Assembly (NCBI GenBank): GCA_016932715.1
Contig: JAFGCG010000108.1
Location: forward strand, 1 to 64,000
From: Anaerolineales bacterium
GTDB taxonomy: Bacteria; Chloroflexota; Anaerolineae; Anaerolineales; Villigracilaceae
DNA: 64,000 bases
Reading direction: 5' to 3'
Below, piece after piece: positions 29,264 through 38,025 of the stretch; within the stretch, counting starts at the first letter, position 1; each line of letters starts with the position of its first letter. The position numbers and the translations under genes are program-made. A model generated the notes under the pieces. The model did not search any database, had not been told where the DNA came from, and saw only the letters and a list, made by a program, of their open reading frames with translations.

Positions 29264-29355
29264 TTTCATCACACTATAGAAAGCATATATCAAATCCCCA
29301 ACTATCTAATATGTCATTTGTACTAGTAATGTGACGAGGTGTCGATACATTAACC
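29264..29355 (-). promoter_or_regulatory. Duplicated promoter region, copy 2
   Basis: Minus strand TTGGGG (29296-29301) - 17 - TATAGT (29273-29278). Confidence 0.65.
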
Positions 29356-29383
29356 TGGATAGCGGTATGGCAAGACCCTGTCT

Positions 29384-30490
29384 TCACGGGCATCCATTCT
29401 GCAAATGCTCATCGAACGTCTCTGAAAATTCATGGAAACCTGAGCCATCGCATTTGGCGCGGAAGTAAAAATAGTTCGTCTCCGCCGGGAATGCGACCGC
29501 GTGCAAGGCGCCCAGGCTGGGACTTGCGATCGGCGTAGGCGGCAAGCCTGCAACGCGGTACGTGTTATAGACAGAATTGATCTCCAGATCCAACAGGCTC
29601 AACGGATTCGTCCACCAGGTTCGCTGCAGGATGTTATAGCCGATCGCATATTGAACCGTCGGATCGGCATCCAGTTTCATGCCGATATTCAAGCGGTTCA
29701 AATAGACCGACGCGATGAGCGCCTGCTCCTCATCCTGCACGGCTTCACGCTCGACCATGGAAGCCAGCGTCACTGCCTGGTAAACCGTCAGTCCCTGCTG
29801 CTCAAATCCATTGCGCAGATCGAGCGTCAGATGCGCGGCAAAATTGCGAACCATCACAGCCACCATGTCCTGCGCGGACGCGAGTTCGCGGGAAAAAATA
29901 TATGAATCCGGGTACGCGAATCCCTCGACTGAACTCACACTCGTCAAGAAGTCGAACTCCTGCGGAGGACTCTTTGCGGCATGGAGGAACTCGTCAGCGG
30001 TGATTCGCAGGCCGGAGGTCGGAAGCGCCTCGGCAATTTCCTCCAGACGCCAGCCGGGCAAAACGACAAAGGTCACCTCCTCAGGCGTGGCATCCTGTAA
30101 TTCGCGTGCGATGTCCATCGCAGACATGGCTGTACTGAGCTGATATTCCCCTGCCTGGATGGAGGTATCCAATCCGGAATAGATCAGGTACGAACGGAAT
30201 GCTTCCGCCTCACGGATCAGGCCCGCGCTCCGAAGGTGATTGGCGACCGAATCGGCAGACTGGCCCACCTCGACCGTGAAGGGCTGCTCCGTTCCGCTCA
30301 AATCCAGCGGCTGGGTCAGTAAGCCGTCATACCAGAGCAGCAGCGCGGAATATTGCACCCTTTTTAGCATTGAAAGCGAAGCGTCCGGCGGACCATAGAT
30401 CCGGGCCGCGCGGGAGGGAATGTACAGAAAAACAATATAAAGCCCCACACATATGAAAAGAATTGAAATAGCTGCAATGAGTTTACGCAT
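29384..30490 (-). CDS. mltG: Endolytic transglycosylase MltG
   Basis: TVYQAVTLASMVEREAVQDEEQALIASVYLNRLNIGMKLDADPTVQYAIG...YNTYRVAGLPPTPIASPSLGALHA. Confidence 0.93.
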   Translation of the reverse strand: MRKLIAAISILFICVGLYIVFLYIPSRAARIYGPPDASLSMLKRVQYSALLLWYDGLLTQPLDLSGTEQPFTVEVGQSADSVANHLRSAGLIREAEAFRSYLIYSGLDTSIQAGEYQLSTAMSAMDIARELQDATPEEVTFVVLPGWRLEEIAEALPTSGLRITADEFLHAAKSPPQEFDFLTSVSSVEGFAYPDSYIFSRELASAQDMVAVMVRNFAAHLTLDLRNGFEQQGLTVYQAVTLASMVEREAVQDEEQALIASVYLNRLNIGMKLDADPTVQYAIGYNILQRTWWTNPLSLLDLEINSVYNTYRVAGLPPTPIASPSLGALHAVAFPAETNYFYFRAKCDGSGFHEFSETFDEHLQNGCP

Positions 30491-30556
30491 GATTTCGATT
30501 TACGATTTGCGATTGACGATCAGACTATCCGACCAAGTGACTACCAAACCAACAAA

Positions 30557-30979
30557 CTACTCAACCCTCGGCTTATTGGCATCCAGATACGATTTGAGGA
30601 TCATCACGGCTGCGAGCTCGTCCATGTGACCTGCGCGCTTTTTGCGTGAGACGCCCATCGCGATCCGCGCTGCGCGCGCCTCCTGCGTGCTGAACGACTC
30701 GTCCCACAGGACCAGAGGGATTTGCGTCTGCTCTTTCAGCGCCTCGGCAAACTTCGCCGCACGGCGTCCTGCCAGATTCGGCTTGCCTTCCTCATCGTAC
30801 GACTGGCCGATCACGATCAGTGCCACATCGTTCTCGGCCGCCAGGTCCGCAACCTGGGCAGCATCCAGCAGGCGCGAGACATGCCTGATCACCTTCAATG
30901 GACTGGCAATCGTCGCGGTCGGGTCACTGAGCGCCAGACCGATATGCTTTTCACCATGGTCAACTGCTAAAATTCTCAT
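30557..30979 (-). CDS. ruvX: Holliday junction resolvase RuvX (YqgF)
   Basis: MRILAVDHGEKHIGLALSDPTATIASPLKVI...LVLWDESFSTQEA...DELAAVMILKSYLD. Confidence 0.93.
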   Translation of the reverse strand: MRILAVDHGEKHIGLALSDPTATIASPLKVIRHVSRLLDAAQVADLAAENDVALIVIGQSYDEEGKPNLAGRRAAKFAEALKEQTQIPLVLWDESFSTQEARAARIAMGVSRKKRAGHMDELAAVMILKSYLDANKPRVE

Positions 30980-31019
30980 ACACCTTTATTTCTGAACCGC
31001 GCAGGGCACGAAGATCGCA

Positions 31020-31090
31020 AAGGTTCTTTCCTCTTTCTTCTTTCCTCTTTCTTCTTTCTTCTCTCCTCTTTCCTCTTCCTTTTTACTTCT
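31020..31090. repeat. Polypyrimidine (CTTT-rich) low-complexity tract
   Basis: ttctttcctctttcttctttcctctttcttctttcttctctcctctttcctcttcc. Confidence 0.9.
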
Positions 31091-31093
31091 CAC

Positions 31094-32584
31094 CTACTGC
31101 ACCACCACCGAAATACGAAACGGCACGATCGGCACCCAGGGCCACCAGGAAGGCGAAAGCTCGATCTCAGGAGAACCTTCCAGGGGGAAATTCTGCTTTA
31201 GTAGGGCTTGGGCACGATCGGAACGAACTCCCTGGAGCATTTGTGTCACCTGGGCATGGTCGATCTGCTGCACGATACGCCGCTCGGCGCGGATTGTCCA
31301 GCGCGCGGGACCACTAGCATTCACGATGGGTTTTGTCACAGGTTTAACGGTCAACGCCTCAGATGCCGCGCCAAAGCCCGAGGGCAGGGAAGCGTTCAGG
31401 GCCAAGGCCGCAAGCTCGGTCAGGTCTGAACCGGCGGCATAGAGAGCGGAAAACTCTACTTGCATGGTCAATGTCAGTCTGGTGCTCGCCGCGCCTGGGG
31501 GCGGGTCGTACTCTTCCAAAAGGACTTGCGTCACTTCGAACGTGTCCTCAAAAAGGATATCACCTGTTTTTATCTCCTTCGCAAGCTGCGTGCGCGCTTC
31601 CTCTTCCAGTTTCTCCATCAGCTCAGCTTTGGCACGCTCACGATCTTCATCGCTCGCCTGCACAGACGGGATCTCCCTTCCGCCTTTCAGCGGCTCCGGG
31701 TTCGCCACAGAAAGCGAAAGCCCGAGCCGGTCTTCGACAACGACGATCGTATCGGCTTCCACGTTGCCGGAGAGCCCACCCTCCAGCGCTTCAACGGGCA
31801 GTTCAAGTGTCTTACTGGTGCCCGCCGCCACTTCCCCCTCCTCGGTCGTCACAAAACGGACCGCCTCGGCATCCGCCGTCCGGATCACCGTTCCCACAGG
31901 GATGGTCACCGCCTGCTGCGTGAGATTGCGAAAGACCGCCAAACCCTTCGCCTTCGACTGCGGGATCACAGCTTCGCCCGTCACGGTCACAGAATTCGTC
32001 CCCTCCACAAGGAGGCGTTTCTCACGCGCGGGAATACTTCCGGTAATGAAGACCGCCTCGACGGATGGGCTCGCAGTGACCGGCAGCACCAGGCTCTGGA
32101 TTTTCGACTGGGGCTGCAGCCTGACCTGGGCGCGCGGGAGGAACAGTGCAACCAGGGCAAGCACCGAAAAGACACCGAGGGTGAGCGCTCCCACGCGTAC
32201 CACGGGATGAGCGCGCCACGCTCCCTCCCCAGCCGACAATTGGTCCCGCTGCGCGCGCAAATCCCTGCGGGGAGGGCGATGCGCCCACTTCCGGCGCCGG
32301 GGCTTGGGCCAGGCTACACGTTGCGCCTGCCCCGTAGATTCAAAGACGGGGATCTTTAGCGCTTCCGCATCCTCGCGCACCCGCCGCGTGCGTGTGACCA
32401 GTCCCAATTGCGCGCCGAGGGATAACGCGTGCCGCTGCAGGACCTTCAAATCCACCTGTCGCAGCGTGACATTCTCGTACTTGGGCCAGACCAGCAAAAT
32501 GCGCGGCGTCTTCGCCCACGACATCCGGTCGCGTACCGAAATGAGGTCATCGTGCGATTCAAGTGTGATGATCTGGGTCTTCAT
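31094..32584 (-). CDS. Baseplate J-like domain protein with one TM segment
   Basis: ITIPVGTVIRTADAEAVRFVTTEEGEVAAGTSKTLELPVEALEGGLSGNVEADTI resembles the baseplate_J region; VVRVGALTLGVFSVLALVALFL TM. Confidence 0.65.
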   Translation of the reverse strand: MKTQIITLESHDDLISVRDRMSWAKTPRILLVWPKYENVTLRQVDLKVLQRHALSLGAQLGLVTRTRRVREDAEALKIPVFESTGQAQRVAWPKPRRRKWAHRPPRRDLRAQRDQLSAGEGAWRAHPVVRVGALTLGVFSVLALVALFLPRAQVRLQPQSKIQSLVLPVTASPSVEAVFITGSIPAREKRLLVEGTNSVTVTGEAVIPQSKAKGLAVFRNLTQQAVTIPVGTVIRTADAEAVRFVTTEEGEVAAGTSKTLELPVEALEGGLSGNVEADTIVVVEDRLGLSLSVANPEPLKGGREIPSVQASDEDRERAKAELMEKLEEEARTQLAKEIKTGDILFEDTFEVTQVLLEEYDPPPGAASTRLTLTMQVEFSALYAAGSDLTELAALALNASLPSGFGAASEALTVKPVTKPIVNASGPARWTIRAERRIVQQIDHAQVTQMLQGVRSDRAQALLKQNFPLEGSPEIELSPSWWPWVPIVPFRISVVVQ

Positions 32585-32650
32585 CTCTCCGAATTATAAC
32601 CGTTGGAACAGATCAACAGCCGTTTCCTAACCAGAGTACAAAGAGTATAT

Positions 32651-32727
32651 GTCACCCTGAGCGGAGCGAAGGGTCTCGCCGCTACGCGGCGGGATTCTTC
32701 GCTCCCTTTGGTCGCTCAGAATGACAT
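32651..32727. repeat. Dispersed palindromic repeat, family B
   Basis: gtcaccctgagcggagcgaagggtctcgccgctacgcggcgggattcttcgctccctttggtcgctcagaatgac. Confidence 0.85.
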
Positions 32728-32748
32728 TATATTTCTGGTTTTGCTTCC

Positions 32749-34380
32749 TCAGTCGGTCAGGTGGCTTGCCCGGCGGATCAGTTCCATAAATTCATTCATG
32801 TCCTTGTCCCGGGGCAGCAGCTCGCTGACTCGTTCCGCTTCACGATAAACATGCCGAAGCGAACTCTCCTCTGCCCAATAACTGTTCTTCAAAATTTCGG
32901 CATACTCCGCCACGATCACCGCCCGCTGGAAATAGGGATCAGCATCTTCGAAATCCCTGGCAAGCTCGCCGGTGCTGAAATCCTGCGAGAGTTCCACGAC
33001 CTGGCGCGTGTCGGGGTCCTGCCAGCGCAGAAAGACGGTGGCAATCTTGCCATACGCCTCCGGATACAGCTTGATCTCATAGAGAGCCGTCACAGAATGG
33101 CCCGCGCCGATCTCGCCCGCGTCCACCGTGTTATCGCGGAAGTCCTCGTCAGCAACGGCGCGGTTTTCAAAGCCGACCAGACGATAGCGCATCACAACTT
33201 CAGAGTTGAAATCCACCTGCACCTTCGCATCCATGGCAATGGTCTGCAGGGTGCCGGTGAGTTGATCGACGAAGAGGCGGCGGGCTTCGTCCATATCATC
33301 CACATAGGCATAGAAACCATCGCCATCATCCGCCAATTGTTCCATCAGGACGTCGTTGTAATTGTCCATGCCGAAGCCGATCGTCGTCAGCGTAACCCCC
33401 TCTTCGACGAAGTGTCTCACCTCAGCCAGGATGGCATCGGGTCCCGTCTCCCCGACATTTGCCACGCCGTCCGAGCATAAGATCACCCGATTGATGCCTC
33501 CAGGCAGATAGGAGCGCATCGCCATTTTATAGCCCAGGCGGATGCCTGCTTCGGCGTTGGTCGTGCCTTCGGGGTGCAGGCTGTAAATCGCGTCGAGAAT
33601 CCTTCCTTTATCGGAACCGGATGTTGGCTCCAGGACGATATGGGCTTCTGTACCATAAACGACAATGCCGACACTGTCGCTCGGTCTCAATTGCTCGACA
33701 AGCAGTTCCAGGGAACGCTTGACCAGTCCAAGCCGGTTGTCCATATCCATGGAACCGGAGACATCGATCACGAATGTCAGCGAAGCATCCTTGCGATCCT
33801 CCTGCGGGACCTGATATCCCTGGATGCCTACGCGCATCATGTGATAGCGCTCACTCTGCGAGAAAGGCGAAGGCGCGCCATCGATCGTAATTCCAAAGGC
33901 CTGGTGCGAAGGCGGATTAGGATAACCTTGCTCGAAATAATTGACATATTCCTCCACGCGCACCGAATCAGGGGGCGGCAGATTCCCATCCTTCAGATAA
34001 TTGCGCATGATGGTGTACGAACCCGTATCCACATCCAGCGCGAAGGTGGAGAGATTGTCATCTTCCGTATCAATCGAGGGATTAACCCCGTAGTTTTCGA
34101 AGAACATATCGTACGGCTCTTGGTTGAACTTCCTGCGATGCGGCTGACCGGCATTTGGCGCTGACGCGTCGGACACGGAGGGACCAGAAGGTGCATCATA
34201 AGATCTGGCTGCGGGGGCCTCCAAGGCAGGCGCCTCGGTCGCAGCGGGCCACTCATAGAAGTCGCGAGAGTGGGGCGCCTGAGTGACAGGAGGTGACTGC
34301 GTTGCCGCGGCAGCACAGGCGGATGTAACCAGGATCAAAAATAGGATGCTCGAAATCAGGGCAGTGCGTTTGGTGAACAT
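32749..34380 (-). CDS. VWA-domain (YfbK-like) lipoprotein
   Basis: MFTKRTALISSILFLILVTSACAAA lipobox; LTFVIDVSGSMDMDNRLGLVKRSLELLVEQL. Confidence 0.9.
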   Translation of the reverse strand: MFTKRTALISSILFLILVTSACAAAATQSPPVTQAPHSRDFYEWPAATEAPALEAPAARSYDAPSGPSVSDASAPNAGQPHRRKFNQEPYDMFFENYGVNPSIDTEDDNLSTFALDVDTGSYTIMRNYLKDGNLPPPDSVRVEEYVNYFEQGYPNPPSHQAFGITIDGAPSPFSQSERYHMMRVGIQGYQVPQEDRKDASLTFVIDVSGSMDMDNRLGLVKRSLELLVEQLRPSDSVGIVVYGTEAHIVLEPTSGSDKGRILDAIYSLHPEGTTNAEAGIRLGYKMAMRSYLPGGINRVILCSDGVANVGETGPDAILAEVRHFVEEGVTLTTIGFGMDNYNDVLMEQLADDGDGFYAYVDDMDEARRLFVDQLTGTLQTIAMDAKVQVDFNSEVVMRYRLVGFENRAVADEDFRDNTVDAGEIGAGHSVTALYEIKLYPEAYGKIATVFLRWQDPDTRQVVELSQDFSTGELARDFEDADPYFQRAVIVAEYAEILKNSYWAEESSLRHVYREAERVSELLPRDKDMNEFMELIRRASHLTD

Positions 34381-34475
34381 GATTCTTCTCCTTTTTGTTA
34401 AGTGTAGAGTGCATACTGGAGCGAACATCCCCGCTGAGGCGGGATCTTCGACAGGTCGGCGTTCCTGTTGTTCGT

Positions 34476-34643
34476 AACGTCTCACGTCAAAGGCATAAGC
34501 CCTCCTTTCGGAAGCTGGACTTCCCCCGTAAAAATGGATTTGCCGTTTGTCTTGCAGGTAACTAAACAACCCAGGGAACCGAAAACCAAAACCGAGCTTC
34601 CAGTTTAGTTACGTACGCGGCACTCTGTACTTCTTGACGTGAG
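34476..34643 (-). ncRNA. Candidate structured leader RNA of the VWA gene
   Basis: Closing inverted repeat CTCACGTCAA (34481-34490) / TTGACGTGAG (34634-34643); internal GTAACTAAAC (34558-34567) / GTTTAGTTAC (34603-34612). Confidence 0.5.
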
Positions 34644-34673
34644 CCGGAAGAAAATGTTCCCCTTACCCGGATT

Positions 34674-35210
34674 TCATTTCACCAACAACACAAGTAATAC
34701 ATCACCCTTCACAAGGATACTCACTGTAACCATGTCAGCGGCATCATTCATGAAGATCAACATCAGGGAGGCGTTTTTTCCTTCTCCCCGGGTCAGCAGC
34801 TGCCAGCCCAGTTTGCCCAGTTCGAGCTCGTAATAGTCCTGCACCTCTTGAGCCGTCGCCCGGATGGTGAAGACATAGTTTTCCTCATCCCCTTCCCCGG
34901 CGATTGCACCCGGCATGATCGGAATCCCCTGCCATTCGGAAGCAGGTTCCCCCTCCGGCGCAAGCGCAGAGACGACATCCGGCGTTTCCGTGGGCAGCAG
35001 AGGCGCGGGAGTACTCGTCGGCGTGAAAGTGGCGGTCGACGTCGGGAGCGGGGTAAACGTCAGAGTGGGGACGGGCGTTGGTGAAGCAGTCGGTCCGGCA
35101 AAACCGGAACAGGCTGTCAGGGTCAGAGCGAACGAGAGGAGCATGGCAGTGCTGAGCTTAGTCACAAAACCCTCCTTTTGGGGCTTGAAAATATTATAAC
35201 TGAGCATCAT
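34674..35210 (-). CDS. Hypothetical TP-rich lipoprotein, paralog of 35277-35765
   Basis: SEWQGIPIMPGAIAGEGDEENYVFTIRATAQEVQDYYELELGKLGW. Confidence 0.78.
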   Translation of the reverse strand: MMLSYNIFKPQKEGFVTKLSTAMLLSFALTLTACSGFAGPTASPTPVPTLTFTPLPTSTATFTPTSTPAPLLPTETPDVVSALAPEGEPASEWQGIPIMPGAIAGEGDEENYVFTIRATAQEVQDYYELELGKLGWQLLTRGEGKNASLMLIFMNDAADMVTVSILVKGDVLLVLLVK

Positions 35211-35220
35211 TCGGTCTTAT

Positions 35221-35253
35221 AAAAACAAAGGACGGCGCGGAGCGTGCCGTCCT
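35221..35253 (-). terminator. Intrinsic terminator
   Basis: Minus strand AAGGACGGC / GCCGTCCTT then TGTTTT. Confidence 0.85.
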
Positions 35254-35276
35254 TCGAAAACCTGTTTTTACATTCT

Positions 35277-35765
35277 CTATTCCAGAGTCAAAATGACTAC
35301 GGAGGAGTCCTCGGACGAGGTGATTGCGATGGTCAGGAGATTGCTCTCTTTTTGGAAAATCATCAGCCCGGCATCTTCGTCGGTGGGAATGTCATAGGGC
35401 TGCTTCCAGCCCAGGGCAGCCAGCTTCCCGCTATAGAAATCCTGAACTTCCTGGATTGTGACAACTGCCTTAAAACTATAGGCATGATTTTTGGCGAATT
35501 CCTGACCGGCTGTTGCCTGAGGCATGATGGGAATGCCCTTCCATTCCTGAAGCGGGGTACCTTGCGGGTTGAAAACGTTTTCCACATCAGGCATGCCGGT
35601 CCCAGCCGGCAGGACGCTGCCTATCGCCTGCGCAGTTTTCGCCAGGTCCTCGGCATCCCGGCCCGGCTGACTGAGCAGGCTGCAGGCAAGCAGAAACAGC
35701 ACAACGACGATGAAAGCTAGGAATTTCGGCAGACGAGACATATAGATTCTCCTTTTCGCCTGCAA
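35277..35765 (-). CDS. Hypothetical lipoprotein, paralog of 34674-35210
   Basis: LQEWKGIPIMPQATAGQEFAKNHAYSFKAVVTIQEVQDFYSGKLAALGW. Confidence 0.78.
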   Translation of the reverse strand: MQAKRRIYMSRLPKFLAFIVVVLFLLACSLLSQPGRDAEDLAKTAQAIGSVLPAGTGMPDVENVFNPQGTPLQEWKGIPIMPQATAGQEFAKNHAYSFKAVVTIQEVQDFYSGKLAALGWKQPYDIPTDEDAGLMIFQKESNLLTIAITSSEDSSVVILTLE

Positions 35766-35844
35766 TCATAATACATCGAATGTCTGTCCGCAGTGGGATT
35801 TATGTACGGGTTTAGGGTATCATCCGCACAGAAAGGAAATTACT

Positions 35845-37455
35845 ATGACAGCGCTTCCCTGGTATCACAAAACGACCATCTATCAAATCTACCCGCGTTC
35901 ATTCTACGACAGTAATAGCGACGGGATTGGCGACCTGCAAGGCATCATTCAAAAACTGGACTACATCCGCGAACTCGGGTTCGAAACGATCTGGATCTCC
36001 CCGTTCTTTTCCTCCCCCCAGGCCGATTTCGGCTACGACATCTCGGATTACACGGACATTGCTCCCGAATACGGAACGATGAGCGACGCTCTGGAGTTGA
36101 TCGAAGAAGTCCACGAACGCGGCATGAAGCTCGTCCTGGATATGGTGATGAACCATACCTCCGAAGAACATCCCTGGTTTAAGGAATCACGCTCTTCCCG
36201 GGACAATCCCAAGGCGGATTGGTACATCTGGCGTGACAAACCCAACAACTGGCAAAGCATGACCGGCGGCAGCGGCTGGCACTACGCCAGGGAACGCGGA
36301 CAATATTTCTGGTCCAGTTTCCTGCCCTTCCAGCCGGATCTGAACTATCGCAATCCTGATGTAAAGAGAGCCATGTTCGACATCGTCCGCTTCTGGCTGG
36401 GCAGGGGCGTGGATGGTTTCCGGCTGGACATCTTCAATGTCATTTACAAGGATGCCGATTTCCGAGACAATCCCTTTTCATTCAAATTGGTGCCAACCGA
36501 TGAAGATCCTTCCAGTTTCTTCCAGCAGGCAAAGTACACGATCAACCAGCCGGAGAGTTTTGCCTTCGCGCGCGAGTTCCGAAAGGTGTGCGACGAATTC
36601 GGCGAAAGGCTTTCCATTGGCGAGGTGAACGGAGGCAGAAAGGTCCTCCGTAAATTCCTGGGAGATGCCGCGAACAATGGGCTGACCCTGGTCTTCGATT
36701 TCGAGATGCTGAATTTAAAGTTCACAGCCGATTATTTCCGCGATCTAATTCGTGAGATGGAACGACATTATCCTGAACCCTTTATGCCCGTCTACGTGTT
36801 CAGCAACCACGACAAGCATCGCAGCATGTACAGACTCGGGAATGACGTTCGGAAAGCAAAACTTCTTGCCATGTTCCAGCTGACCGTGCGCGGCGTGCCC
36901 TGCATGTATTACGGCGAAGAGATTGGCATGACGGACGCGAAGTTCCCGTTTGCCGAGGCGTTCGACCCGATCCCGCACAAATTCACGTTCGTGCCGCGCT
37001 TCGTTTTCGATCTGCTTGGCGTGCTCATCAACCGCGACGAGGTCCGCACGCCAATGCAGTGGAACGGGACTCGGAACGCGGGTTTTTCATCTGCGCAAAA
37101 GACATGGCTGCCCTTGCACGAGAATTACCAGACGATCCATGTTGAAAAACAACAGGCGGAGTCAAACTCTTTGCTGAACGTCGTTCGGGCGCTGCTGAAG
37201 ATACGTCATCAGGAGAGATGTCTTCAGGAGGGTTCGCTTGAAATCCTGGAGAATCTTCCAAAAGGCGTGCTTGGTTATGCCAGAATTCTGGAAGGTGAGA
37301 AGATTCTGGTGCTGTTGAATTTAGACGAGCAGGCAACGGAGTTTCCAGTCGGATACTCGGAGTGTATCTTCAAGTCATCCGACAGGGACGATGCAAAAGA
37401 AAAAGCCATACAGTTGAATGGCTTCGGTGGGATGATTTTGCGTATCAAGTCATAG
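35845..37455 (+). CDS. GH13 alpha-glucosidase / oligo-1,6-glucosidase-like
   Basis: TTIYQIYPRSFYDSNSDGIGDLQGII; GVDGFRLDIFNV; VFSNHDKHR; MYYGEEIGM. Confidence 0.94.
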   Translation: MTALPWYHKTTIYQIYPRSFYDSNSDGIGDLQGIIQKLDYIRELGFETIWISPFFSSPQADFGYDISDYTDIAPEYGTMSDALELIEEVHERGMKLVLDMVMNHTSEEHPWFKESRSSRDNPKADWYIWRDKPNNWQSMTGGSGWHYARERGQYFWSSFLPFQPDLNYRNPDVKRAMFDIVRFWLGRGVDGFRLDIFNVIYKDADFRDNPFSFKLVPTDEDPSSFFQQAKYTINQPESFAFAREFRKVCDEFGERLSIGEVNGGRKVLRKFLGDAANNGLTLVFDFEMLNLKFTADYFRDLIREMERHYPEPFMPVYVFSNHDKHRSMYRLGNDVRKAKLLAMFQLTVRGVPCMYYGEEIGMTDAKFPFAEAFDPIPHKFTFVPRFVFDLLGVLINRDEVRTPMQWNGTRNAGFSSAQKTWLPLHENYQTIHVEKQQAESNSLLNVVRALLKIRHQERCLQEGSLEILENLPKGVLGYARILEGEKILVLLNLDEQATEFPVGYSECIFKSSDRDDAKEKAIQLNGFGGMILRIKS

Positions 37456-37501
37456 CGGCACAGGGGTGCAGCGGTATGCATCCTTGTATCTGCAATTTGC
37501 C

Positions 37502-37933
37502 CTATTTCTCCTCGGCTGCGCCATCTTCATCTTCCGCGGGCTTTTCCGCTGACCTATGGACAGCCTCGTAGGCTTCGGCGCCAAAATAGAAAGCGATCAT
37601 AACCCCCACAACAGTTGTAAAGTGAGTAATCATCGTTTGTGCAATGGGTGGTAAATCGCCGCCTTTCGTGAAAAAGACAACCGTCCCCACCAAAACGATA
37701 TACACGGTAATCAACGAGATCACAATTGCGAGACGAATATCATACTTGGAAAGCCTGCGATGCCTGTTCGTTATGCCCATCCCCATTGTCCCATAAAAAG
37801 TCACCAACCCTACAGACACCAGCATTAGGGAAAGAGCTGCATTCGAAACGTGCAGATATACAACCAGCACATAACAAACTACTACGATCAAAAACAGCAG
37901 TCCTGCCATCCAATAAAAGTTCTTTGCTTTCAT
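37502..37933 (-). CDS. Hypothetical multi-TM protein
   Basis: Four hydrophobic segments, charged C-terminus; SD AAAGGAGG upstream of ATG. Confidence 0.7.
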   Translation of the reverse strand: MKAKNFYWMAGLLFLIVVVCYVLVVYLHVSNAALSLMLVSVGLVTFYGTMGMGITNRHRRLSKYDIRLAIVISLITVYIVLVGTVVFFTKGGDLPPIAQTMITHFTTVVGVMIAFYFGAEAYEAVHRSAEKPAEDEDGAAEEK

Positions 37934-38025
37934 CCCGACCTCCTTTAGGAAAAAGGACTCTCAAAAACATTCTAATGATTTTGAGGTTTAAATCAAGTGG
38001 GAGTAGATTTCTCCACCCCCACGAT

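Noticed and set aside
34481-34560. c-di-GMP-I (GEMM) riboswitch in the VWA leader
   Set aside because: GGCAAA, CUUCCGAAAGGA and UGCC recall GEMM pieces, but the GACGCAAAGCC core is missing and spacing does not fit.
32749-34569. Long 606-aa start for the VWA gene
   Set aside because: The first ~63 residues are leader RNA read through; the lipoprotein signal MFTKRTALISSILFLILVTSAC at 34380 is the sensible start.
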